The notes under the pieces were generated by a model. That model made no database searches. It worked only from the letters and a program-made list of their open reading frames with translations, and had not been told where the DNA came from. Positions 18,857 through 26,690 of a DNA stretch of 64,000 nt are shown here, piece by piece. This DNA is from Hahella chejuensis KCTC 2396 (lineage in GTDB: Bacteria > Pseudomonadota > Gammaproteobacteria > Pseudomonadales > Oleiphilaceae). The stretch lies in assembly GCF_000012985.1 (NCBI RefSeq), contig NC_007645.1, positions 5,540,581 through 5,604,580 of the forward strand, given 5' to 3'. The number at the start of each line of letters is the position of its first letter. Position 1 is the stretch's first letter. Both the position numbers and the translations under genes were made by a program.

Positions 18857-19429
18857 TTAAAGGTTCCGCTGCGACTCCCGGCTGTCTGGATAACGCTTTT
18901 TCTCGATGGCGAAATACGCCTTCAGCAGGTCCACCTCCAGGCCAATGGCTTCGCGCGCATCCTTCAAGGAATGATTGGAGTACTGTTCAAAATCCACCGT
19001 ATCCAGTGGCGTGCAATCGGAAACGTACCCCAGTCTAACGGCGTCTTTGAAGACTTGCAGGTCTTCGTCGTTCATCTGATAGACCTTGGGGTAGAGATAC
19101 TTGGCGAAGAAGCTGTACAAACGTTCTTCCGTCGTCGTAACCCGGTTGGTGCTGCCCATGGTGAAGCCCAGCACAAAGGCTTCATCTTTCGGCGCCACGC
19201 CTCGCCCCAACAGGACGTGGATATAATCATGCGCTTTCAGTCCGGTGGCGCCGTTGAACAGATTGATGCCGGGGATGTCAAATTTGGGATTCTCCACCAA
19301 CTGGATAATCAGCGGGATGTCTTCCTGTTTCAGAGCGATGCTCTGGATGCTGGCGAATGCTTCCGCCACAGTCATTTGGTCATCGTCCAGCTTGATGTGC
19401 CATTTTGCCACGCGTTCGGGTAATGCCAT
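18857..19429 (-). CDS. Coq4-like metalloprotein, first gene of operon
   Basis: A 190-residue soluble protein containing HDYIHVLLGRGVAPKDE, which is exactly HDxxH-x11-E, the zinc-ligand motif of the ubiquinone-biosynthesis protein Coq4. Coq4 organises the CoQ synthesis complex in eukaryotes and has been linked to C1 decarboxylation; bacterial homologues are little studied. I chose ATG at 19429 because GGAG lies six bases before it; ATG at 19441 lacks a ribosome site. It heads the nine-gene operon with the ABC permease 50 bases downstream. The Coq4 call rests mainly on this motif, so a distant relative with another substrate is possible. Confidence 0.72.
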   Translation of the reverse strand: MALPERVAKWHIKLDDDQMTVAEAFASIQSIALKQEDIPLIIQLVENPKFDIPGINLFNGATGLKAHDYIHVLLGRGVAPKDEAFVLGFTMGSTNRVTTTEERLYSFFAKYLYPKVYQMNDEDLQVFKDAVRLGYVSDCTPLDTVDFEQYSNHSLKDAREAIGLEVDLLKAYFAIEKKRYPDSRESQRNL

Positions 19430-19567
19430 GGGGGTCTCCATGAGTTTGAGCGAGCCAGCGAATGTTTAAACGTCAGTTACACAGTATAGGCCGGGCGTCT
19501 GGAGATGAGACGACGCACGGGCATAAAGCGCCGTTTCTCATGACTTTCCGTCATTTAATTATAAATT

Positions 19568-20095
19568 TCAATCGCATAAGCGCTTATAACGCATCTGCAC
19601 CAGCCCACTGGAGAAGGTCTCCGCCAACTGAAAATCCAGGCGCGCGCAGGCGTCCACGGGAGGAAACAGCGGAATGCCCCGACCCAGTAAAACAGGAACA
19701 TAGGAAATAATATACTCATCCACCAGATCTTCTTCCTGGAAGGAGGCCAGCAGCTCGCCGCCGCCCACCAACCAGACCCGCTTATAATCCAGCGCCCGGA
19801 AATGCGCCACTATGGTTGATGGATCGCCGGCGCAACGCTCCACGCCGGGCGCGAGCTTTAAATCCTCCTGCCGCGAGAAAACCCACACAGGTTTCCCTTC
19901 ATAAGGCCAGGCGCCCAACTCCAGCACTTTAAGATAGGTCTTGCTGCCCATCACCAAAGCGTCAACGCCCTGATAAAACGTATCGTAGCCATAATCTTCG
20001 TTTTCGTCCGCCACAGACGCCAGCCAGTCCACTTTCCCTTGAGGATCGGCGATGTAGCCGTCAAGACTGGCGGCCACGTAATACACTATTTCCAT
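19568..20095 (-). CDS. Dihydrofolate-reductase-fold (RibD/DfrA-like) protein
   Basis: A 175-residue cytoplasmic protein of the DHFR/RibD C-terminal family. It begins VYYVAASLDGYIADPQGKVDWL, the usual substrate/NADPH-side strand and loop, and has LVMGSKTYLKVL and VWLVGGGELLASF for the dinucleotide. These YyaP/YwjB-like proteins are NADPH-dependent reductases of unknown substrate, and trimethoprim-type folate reduction is not implied. It stands alone between the ABC operon and a divergent binding protein. Confidence 0.9.
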   Translation of the reverse strand: MEIVYYVAASLDGYIADPQGKVDWLASVADENEDYGYDTFYQGVDALVMGSKTYLKVLELGAWPYEGKPVWVFSRQEDLKLAPGVERCAGDPSTIVAHFRALDYKRVWLVGGGELLASFQEEDLVDEYIISYVPVLLGRGIPLFPPVDACARLDFQLAETFSSGLVQMRYKRLCD

Positions 20096-20307
20096 ACCCT
20101 AAAGACCTTAACTGTTTTCAATGGTTGTCGATGATCGCCAAATAAAACCACGCTGATTACACGCTCTCTGGGAATGCAGCTAGAATTAAATGCAAGACAA
20201 CGTCACATGCTTAAGCCCGGAAATAATAAGCTCCCACGAGCGCTCTGTACTTTCTGGGCAAGTAATGCCTGTTTTTTAGCGCATGACGAAGGGGCGATGA
20301 TAGAACA

Positions 20308-21108
20308 ATGAACTTTTTTAATCATCCGTGGCGCCGCGCTGTATTGCTGGCCGTCATTGCGCAATGGTTTCTTTTATCCCCGAGTGTCCATGCTCAGGAC
20401 GCCCCGGCTAACGCGTCGGAAAGCAGGCTGATCAGATTCAATATGAGCGACGGCGGCGGCTTTCCGCCGTTCACCTACTATGACGAACATAATCAGCCGC
20501 AAGGCATTATGTATGAAGTGCTGGCCACGGTGGCGAGCCGGCGCAATTACCAACTCAAGTTAATGGCCCTGCCTCGCAAGCGACTTGACAGTATGCTGGC
20601 CGCCGGCGATGTAGAAGTCGTTCCTCTGGCGAAGGAGTGGACGGATGCGCCAACACAGTTTCTATGGTCAAAACCGGTGATCCCACATCGCGACGTGATT
20701 TTTTCTCTGCGCGATCGCAATCTGCAATTTAAGAAAGTCGATGAATTAGTGGGAATGACGCTAGTGGTGCGTTTCGGCTACCACTACCCCCTACTGGACC
20801 CCTACTTTGAGGAAGGTCTGATTGAGCGACAGGAAGATTACAGCGAGAGCATCATGCTGTCGCATCTGTTGAAAACGCCGGACCGGGTCGACGGGGCCGT
20901 TATCAATGAGATGGTTGGTCTTTGGCTGATCAAGGAAAAACGCCTGGGTAATAAATTCGTCCTCTCTGAGCAGGACGTCAGCACCGTGTGGTATCGTTTC
21001 GCCGTGACCCCACAGCGCAAGCAATTACTGGCCGATATTGACGCCGTGCTGCAGGAGCTGAAAGATTCCGGCGATCTGCAGGAAATCATCGCCCGCTATC
21101 AACCATAA
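20308..21108 (+). CDS. Orphan periplasmic amino-acid-type binding protein
   Basis: A 266-residue protein with a signal peptide (ending SVHA) and the SBP_bac_3 fold: FPPFTYYDEHNQPQGIMYEVLATVASRRNYQLKL in domain 1 and a C-terminal return of domain 1 (DIDAVLQELKDSGDLQEIIARY). No permease or ATPase gene is nearby, so it may serve as a sensor or feed a distant transporter. It is convergent with the SIMPL gene, 12 bases away. Two more orphans of this family occur at 36424 and 57939. Confidence 0.85.
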   Translation: MNFFNHPWRRAVLLAVIAQWFLLSPSVHAQDAPANASESRLIRFNMSDGGGFPPFTYYDEHNQPQGIMYEVLATVASRRNYQLKLMALPRKRLDSMLAAGDVEVVPLAKEWTDAPTQFLWSKPVIPHRDVIFSLRDRNLQFKKVDELVGMTLVVRFGYHYPLLDPYFEEGLIERQEDYSESIMLSHLLKTPDRVDGAVINEMVGLWLIKEKRLGNKFVLSEQDVSTVWYRFAVTPQRKQLLADIDAVLQELKDSGDLQEIIARYQP

Positions 21109-21120
21109 CAGCGTTGCAGG

Positions 21121-21786
21121 CTACGCAGCGAATTCCGACACCCGATACTCCGCCTTGATGACCACCTCCAGAAAGTCCGAGTGATTCATCGCCAGCTCAA
21201 AGCCTTCACTGTCATCGCCCCCTCCAGGCCCTCTGGCTTTCATCAGACTGCGGCTGCGCGTCAGCCCCGCCATCGCCTGACGGTTGGGTTCATCCCATTT
21301 AGGATAGAGGCTGTGCACGGCGATCAGGCGCACGCCCAAGGCGTCCGCCAGCTCCAACGCCTGCTTTTTGTTTTCCCTGGCGGCGGACTTCATGATCTCC
21401 AGCTTCCTGGTCTCCAGGTAGGAGTACTCCCACTGGATGTCTTCCAGAGAGATATTCTTCGTACTCGCCGCCAAAGCCAGGGTCTGCGGCACATCAGCGA
21501 TCGCCAATGACTGCAGCTTGAGCGTGAACGTCACCGAAGAAGCCCCGGCGAACATGCCGGATTTAGAAGTTACGCGGATATTTTCAAGGGATAACTTACT
21601 TTCATCCACTCCCAGCCGCTTCAAACCATCGATAAGGCTCTTCACATCTTTCAACTTCTTCAGCGCTTCGGTGGTGAACACCGAAGATTCCCCCGATACC
21701 TTGAGCGCCAGCGTCGCCGCGTCGGGAGACACCTTCACTTTCTCCACAGTTTCCATGGTGATTCTATCGGGATATTTTTCGCTCAT
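21121..21786 (-). CDS. SIMPL-domain (DUF541) protein
   Basis: This 221-residue protein belongs to the SIMPL family (DUF541), whose members often act in the envelope and are implicated in oxidative stress protection. Here no signal peptide is present, so it is probably cytoplasmic. The family pattern is visible: VKVSPDAATLALKVSGES early, LSLENIRVTSKSGMF, and ARENKKQALELADALGVRL in the helix region. It lies 15 bases after the glycoside-hydrolase-like gene and is probably co-transcribed with it. Confidence 0.85.
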   Translation of the reverse strand: MSEKYPDRITMETVEKVKVSPDAATLALKVSGESSVFTTEALKKLKDVKSLIDGLKRLGVDESKLSLENIRVTSKSGMFAGASSVTFTLKLQSLAIADVPQTLALAASTKNISLEDIQWEYSYLETRKLEIMKSAARENKKQALELADALGVRLIAVHSLYPKWDEPNRQAMAGLTRSRSLMKARGPGGGDDSEGFELAMNHSDFLEVVIKAEYRVSEFAA

Positions 21787-21801
21787 GCTCTAGCTCTCCG
21801 G

Positions 21802-24126
21802 TTATTGCAGCATTTCTCGCAAAGGAATCAGGCTACGGGCGCCATCAGGCGACACAATCGCCACTGTCTGGGCCGGTATGGCCGATTGCCCCGTTTTACG
21901 TTCCTGAGAGGAAAAATTCGCGGTAATCGTCGTACCGTCCGCAAAGCGAGTGGATTGCAGCAGACGATCCAGCGACAGGAACTCAAACCCCGTCATGCGC
22001 GTACGGTAAAGCTTTTCATGCCAGGGACGGAACACTTTATCATAGGCGGCGATCACAGGCAGATCGCGCTTCAGATTCGCCGCGTTCAGATGGTACATCG
22101 GCGGAATCATGTACAACAACTGCAACAGCCCCACGTCCACGCGGGTTTCTTTAAACTTCAGCGAGGGGTATTCCCAGTGCAGGGTCGCCACCACGCTCTC
22201 GTGCAACGCCAATTGATACAGCGGCAGGCGATAGGCCGGGTTGTAATAAATATTGCGCAGCGCCGGCTTGATCGGTTTGGTGGCGAAGAACAGCGAGGGC
22301 GCCTCGGGCGGCCAGTAGTTGCCACGATAATAGGTGGACTGGCGGTTCTTGCCGGTATCCGGGTCCGTCCAGCTGAACGGCGTAATAGTCATGCCATGCG
22401 CGAACTCAATGGCGTTTGCAAACAAGGCGGAGCCGCCTTCGCTGCCCGTGACCAGCGCCAGCTCTTCCCGTGGAAAATTCAAGCGTTGGGTGCGCGCCGC
22501 CACATCCTGAGCGTCACTGGTTTTGCGCCCTTCCGTGTAGTCTTCATAGATCATGCCAGTGGCGTCCACATCCAGGAACAGGCTATTGAGCCTGGCCTCT
22601 CGCGTCACCGCAGTCATGCGCTGCTCCGCATATTCCTTAATCGCCAATGGATTGGCGTAGGCGCCCACACTGGAGAAACCGGAGACGATACTGCCGTCTT
22701 CCCGTCTATACGGCGCCTTCTCCCAGTTTTCACGCCCGACCTGGGCGGTCAACCAAGTGCGTGGCTCATCCGGCGCGTGAATGCTGCCGTAGCTGTCATA
22801 GACTCCGACCAGATAACCCGCCGCCTTCGCCTCTTTCACCGATTGCGGATGCCATAAGGCGTCCAGCCAATCGTTGGCGCCCAGCCAGGCGCTGGTCAGC
22901 CCGGCCTTGCGCAACGCAGCGATGGTGTCGGTGGAGAAACCGCCGCCCCAGGATTCCGGTTGAGTCATCATGGCGCCGAACGCTTGCTGCATCGCCGTAC
23001 GCATGGCGTCTCCCCGCAGCACTTCCATCGCTGGATCATGTCCGCCCGGCAAGGGATGCTGCGCTGGCGCATCGATGGCTTTGATCAACGCGTCATTCAC
23101 CGCCCTGACGATGGCGTCGCGAGAGTAGTTCGACACAAACCCGGCGTCGCCCTGCGCTTCCTTGAAAGCCTGGGTGAACATCTTGCGCGCTTCTTTATCA
23201 AACAGCGCCCAGAGTTTTTGCGCCAGATGGCCTGACGTCTGATACTTGGCGGCGAATTCACGTACGAAGGGACGCCAGCTCTTAATATCCTCCGGCTTGA
23301 TCAAACCGCTGCTCCACAGGTAGATATGCGGCGCCCCGGCCAGTTTGGCCACATTGGGGTTGTGCGCGATTTTATCGTCCAACGTCAGTAAACCCTGACG
23401 CTCCAACAGCTCGCGATAAGTCAATGCGCCGGCGACAGGCGTAGCCGCCCCTGTCTGCACCCGCACCAGATAGGGCCGATCCTGCATCAGCGGCGAGAAT
23501 TCATGACTCACGCCAAGACGCAACGCCGCCTCGTCCCGATCGAAAGTCATGGCGGTATTGAAGGGGTTCTCCAGAGTCCAGGTCAATGAATAGCCCGCTT
23601 TCCCTTCGCCGCCAGAGCGCACTTCGGTCCAAAACGGCATAGACAACAACTCCGTCAGTGCCGACTCATCATATTTTTCCTGCAACCAATCCGCCCACGC
23701 CGCATCATCGGCCGGAATATAAAAGCCCTCGCCCAATGGCAGACCATAAGCGGACACCTCACGCGCCGCCGACACCGGCCAGTTGATATGCGTCTTCGGC
23801 TTATCGGCGCTAATGGCGAAAGTCAGCGCGCCATGATCGACAGCCACTTTCACGTCAAACGCATTGTCTTCCAGGGCAATACGCCAATGGCGCGGGTCCC
23901 CCTCCACAAACACCACACTTTTTACGTCTTCGGCGGCAAATGCCGCAGCAGAAGCGGGGGATTGAGCTTGCTTCACCTGCACCCTCACCGCCAGCGTGGC
24001 GGGATCGATCAGATACAGGTCGTCGCCGACAGTCACCTGCACCGGCTGGGCGCTCACGGACGCAGCCCAGGTCTGTTGCAACGCCATAGATAACAGCGCC
24101 GCCAATACGGAAATTCGTTTCATCAT
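21802..24126 (-). CDS. Large secreted glycoside-hydrolase-like protein
   Basis: A 774-residue exported protein with a signal peptide (about residues 1-21, ending TWA). An N-terminal beta-sandwich region (about 30-250) is followed by a barrel-like central region containing LFLDVDATGM, a candidate catalytic aspartate, and SYGSIHAPDEP and GMTITPFSWTD downstream. These patterns recall GH101/GH129-like and DUF5696 proteins that act on sugars, but I cannot assign the family with certainty. The ribosome site is weak; two Met codons in a row start the frame. Its neighbour is a SIMPL protein, and it has no sugar transporter beside it. Confidence 0.65.
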   Translation of the reverse strand: MMKRISVLAALLSMALQQTWAASVSAQPVQVTVGDDLYLIDPATLAVRVQVKQAQSPASAAAFAAEDVKSVVFVEGDPRHWRIALEDNAFDVKVAVDHGALTFAISADKPKTHINWPVSAAREVSAYGLPLGEGFYIPADDAAWADWLQEKYDESALTELLSMPFWTEVRSGGEGKAGYSLTWTLENPFNTAMTFDRDEAALRLGVSHEFSPLMQDRPYLVRVQTGAATPVAGALTYRELLERQGLLTLDDKIAHNPNVAKLAGAPHIYLWSSGLIKPEDIKSWRPFVREFAAKYQTSGHLAQKLWALFDKEARKMFTQAFKEAQGDAGFVSNYSRDAIVRAVNDALIKAIDAPAQHPLPGGHDPAMEVLRGDAMRTAMQQAFGAMMTQPESWGGGFSTDTIAALRKAGLTSAWLGANDWLDALWHPQSVKEAKAAGYLVGVYDSYGSIHAPDEPRTWLTAQVGRENWEKAPYRREDGSIVSGFSSVGAYANPLAIKEYAEQRMTAVTREARLNSLFLDVDATGMIYEDYTEGRKTSDAQDVAARTQRLNFPREELALVTGSEGGSALFANAIEFAHGMTITPFSWTDPDTGKNRQSTYYRGNYWPPEAPSLFFATKPIKPALRNIYYNPAYRLPLYQLALHESVVATLHWEYPSLKFKETRVDVGLLQLLYMIPPMYHLNAANLKRDLPVIAAYDKVFRPWHEKLYRTRMTGFEFLSLDRLLQSTRFADGTTITANFSSQERKTGQSAIPAQTVAIVSPDGARSLIPLREMLQ

Positions 24127-24425
24127 TGCGTATAACTTGAGTAGAAATTGGATAGAGGTATTGCTTTAAACCACGTTGGTTTCCCTAAAGGATCGCCGGG
24201 AGCACTTCGGCGCGGACTTATGTTTCGCCATGATATGCATAAGTCATTGATTGCAGTGACCGATGGGCTCTGGAAAACTTAAACGTGTAAGCCGATGCAC
24301 TATAAAATAAAAGTTTCCCGGTTTCTTCATGACGAGGGCCCGTCCTTTTTGCTGATTGCCTTGAAAGCCGTGGCGGCGTAGGAAAGAGACGGAGTTATGA
24401 AATTTTATTCATGGGAGCGAAGCGA
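24127..24425. other. Intergenic region with an inverted repeat
   Basis: No gene is seen in this 299-base stretch. It should hold the promoter of the minus-strand glycoside-hydrolase-like gene. An 8-bp inverted repeat GACTTATG / CATAAGTC spans 24215-24245 with a 15-base gap. It could be an operator or a terminator for the outer-membrane gene; no T-run follows on either strand. Confidence 0.4.
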
Positions 24426-25859
24426 CTAAAACCCATATCTTAGCGCCACATACAGGTTGCTATTGTCCTTGAGCTGGCCAAAGAAGGTTTCCACTTTTTC
24501 TCCATAGAAAACATTAGCGCCGCTCTCCACCCGCCAATGATCGTCCACTTTATAGTTCGCCTTCAGGCGCAGGTAGCCATCTTCTTCATTGGGGCTCCAG
24601 AAGTTGAACAGAGACAGGGTCAGATTCTGATTCATCAGCAGCTTGGTCAGACGCAATGTTACTACCTGACGATGCGCGTCCTTGATATAAGCGCTCGGCG
24701 GCTGCGAGGCCTTGAAGGCGTCATAATCCTGCATGGACTCGACGTAGAACTGCATGGCGCCAGTCAGTTCCGGCAGCAGCTCACGCTCGTAGCCCAATAA
24801 AGCGCGCCACTCACTGTTACGCACCCAGGGATCGTCGCCGCGGTCATCCTCCAGGCTGTCATAATAGCCCAGCTCCGCATTGGCTACGCCGCCGGCGACA
24901 GGGCCGCGCACGCTCGCGCCCCACACTTGCAGCTCAGGAAAGGTATACAGGCCGCTGCCTGGATTCACGCCCGCCGGGCTTTTCCAGAAGCCGCGATAAT
25001 AATAGGCGGCCAGTTCGTACGGACCCAATAGACGATACGCCCGCAGCGCCAGTTCATCCTCTTGCAAAGCGTTTTGACGCCCTTCCACCCGCACGGGCTG
25101 ATTACGCCCCACCACTTCACCATCGCCCGCGCTGTAGTAGGAAATCCGCTCGCCATCAATGTAGCGGTCAGCATCGAATTGCGGCGTATAGACAAGGTCC
25201 AGGTTCACCGCGTCACTGAAAAAGGAAAACTTGGCCGCATCCGATGGCGCCTTCAGGTATTCTTCATCGCGACCGATCATCAGCGCGTTCCAGTCTTTGG
25301 GAAACAGGTCGTTGATGAACAGCAGGTCGCCGGTTCCCCAGGTGAGGATCTGACGCCCCAACTTGATATCCACGGCGTCCGCCGGACGCATCAGGACGTT
25401 AGCCTCGCGCAAGTCCAGCCAGCCTTCGCCGCGCTCAAGATCGATATGATGATGGTCCAAAACCGGGTCGTACAGAAAGTCCGCCACGCCTTTCAATGTC
25501 ATCGACTCCAAGAACGCCTCCGCCTGCCATTGCGCCCGCGCTTCGCCAATAGACGCCCGCTTTTGTGTCGGATCATTCTGCAACCGGGCGCCGAGACGGG
25601 TTTCCGCAAAGCCGGACATTTGCAACGGAACCCCAGTAAGCCCTGCTTCCGCCTCCTTATCCTCACCATTCGACTCGGGCTCCGCCAGATCCAGGCCGAC
25701 AGGCAGATCCGGCTCAGTGGCGGACGGTTTCGCAGGTTCTCCCAATCCAGAGGGCAATTGCGGCTCCTCCGCTCTCAGCCCCACAGGCAAAGCCGGCTCT
25801 TCCGCCCAGGCGCGGACGCTCCAAAGCAGGATCGCGACGATTCGAAGCAGTGTTTTCAT
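24426..25859 (-). CDS. Outer-membrane beta-barrel protein of the RND operon
   Basis: This 477-residue protein has a signal peptide ending AWA, then a repeated low-complexity region with LPVGL/LPSGL units (residues about 24-56), and then a beta-barrel rich in alternating aromatic strands, ending in RYGF, the outer-membrane C-terminus. It resembles the DUF1302-type barrels found with MMPL/LolA-like genes. It follows the LolA-like gene by 18 bases. A role as the outer-membrane part of an export or lipid-transfer pathway is inferred from the operon. The ligand is unknown. Confidence 0.75.
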   Translation of the reverse strand: MKTLLRIVAILLWSVRAWAEEPALPVGLRAEEPQLPSGLGEPAKPSATEPDLPVGLDLAEPESNGEDKEAEAGLTGVPLQMSGFAETRLGARLQNDPTQKRASIGEARAQWQAEAFLESMTLKGVADFLYDPVLDHHHIDLERGEGWLDLREANVLMRPADAVDIKLGRQILTWGTGDLLFINDLFPKDWNALMIGRDEEYLKAPSDAAKFSFFSDAVNLDLVYTPQFDADRYIDGERISYYSAGDGEVVGRNQPVRVEGRQNALQEDELALRAYRLLGPYELAAYYYRGFWKSPAGVNPGSGLYTFPELQVWGASVRGPVAGGVANAELGYYDSLEDDRGDDPWVRNSEWRALLGYERELLPELTGAMQFYVESMQDYDAFKASQPPSAYIKDAHRQVVTLRLTKLLMNQNLTLSLFNFWSPNEEDGYLRLKANYKVDDHWRVESGANVFYGEKVETFFGQLKDNSNLYVALRYGF

Positions 25860-25877
25860 CAGTGCTCCCGCCTTGCC

Positions 25878-26690
25878 TCAGCGTAGATACTGACGCGGCG
25901 CACTGCGCAAATAACGTTCGCTGAAAATGTCTTCTGGAATAGCCACGTCGTAGTCCACTTTGCTGTAACGCATCTGAGTGTAACCGCCGATGCGGGTGTC
26001 GCTCATTTTGGATTCCGTCACCGTCTGATAGCCGTCCACCATTTCCACCCGCGTCGCCTGATAGGTGCGATAAGCCCGGTCTGACGCGTCGTAAAACTCG
26101 GTTTTAACAGGAATAAAGGTGGTTTTGTGAATCCAGTTTTTGTAGTAGGCGAACTCCACATTGCCCGAATTCTTTGGCGTGCTTTTCAAGACGTAGTAGT
26201 TGTCCGTCTCTTCCAGCAAAACATGATTGTCTTCATCTGGAGTGCGCCCGGACACATCCTCATAGAAAAAATGGGAGCCCATGAAGCTGGTGCGCTCGTC
26301 GCTGGCGGAAATGCGTTTCACCAGATCCAGAGCGGGAAGATACAGCCAACGGTCGTCATCCCCTTTCACATGTTTCCAGACCAGGAAGACGCTTTTGCTC
26401 ACGTCCGCCGGACTGTGAAAGTACACATAAAACTTCTGATCGCCATCGTCCGCGTCGTCAATGTCTTTCCGCAATATGGTGAATTCCCGCGAGCGCTCCC
26501 GGTTCTGGGCGTCGAAGATACGCATATCCACCCTCGCCTTGCCGTCCACGCCCTGATAATAGGCCGCGTGGCTGGCCTTGCGTACGATGTCATCCACTTT
26601 CGCCTGATCCGCGGCGCCCGCCGGCGTCGTCGAAATTCCCGCCATGGCGAATACCCAGGCCGCCGTCCACCGCTTGAATGAAAGACTCAT
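25878..26690 (-). CDS. LolA-like outer-membrane lipoprotein-sorting protein
   Basis: A 270-residue periplasmic protein with a signal peptide ending GAA. The LolA-like half-barrel pattern is visible: FYVYFHSPADVSKSVFLVWKHV, DRWLYLPALDLVKRI and SFMGSHFFYEDVSGR. Proteins of this family accompany MMPL/RND transporters and are thought to ferry a hydrophobic cargo across the periplasm. The ATG overlaps the stop of the RND gene (ATGA-type), indicating coupled translation. It is not the housekeeping LolA, which is smaller and lies elsewhere. Confidence 0.88.
   Translation of the reverse strand: MSLSFKRWTAAWVFAMAGISTTPAGAADQAKVDDIVRKASHAAYYQGVDGKARVDMRIFDAQNRERSREFTILRKDIDDADDGDQKFYVYFHSPADVSKSVFLVWKHVKGDDDRWLYLPALDLVKRISASDERTSFMGSHFFYEDVSGRTPDEDNHVLLEETDNYYVLKSTPKNSGNVEFAYYKNWIHKTTFIPVKTEFYDASDRAYRTYQATRVEMVDGYQTVTESKMSDTRIGGYTQMRYSKVDYDVAIPEDIFSERYLRSAPRQYLR

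Noticed and set aside
21805-22857. 350-residue plus-strand frame opposite the glycosidase-like gene
   Set aside because: Arg/His/Gln-rich shadow without motifs.
26127-26681. 184-residue plus-strand frame over the LolA-like gene
   Set aside because: Opposes a gene with signal peptide and family motifs; no SD or family likeness.
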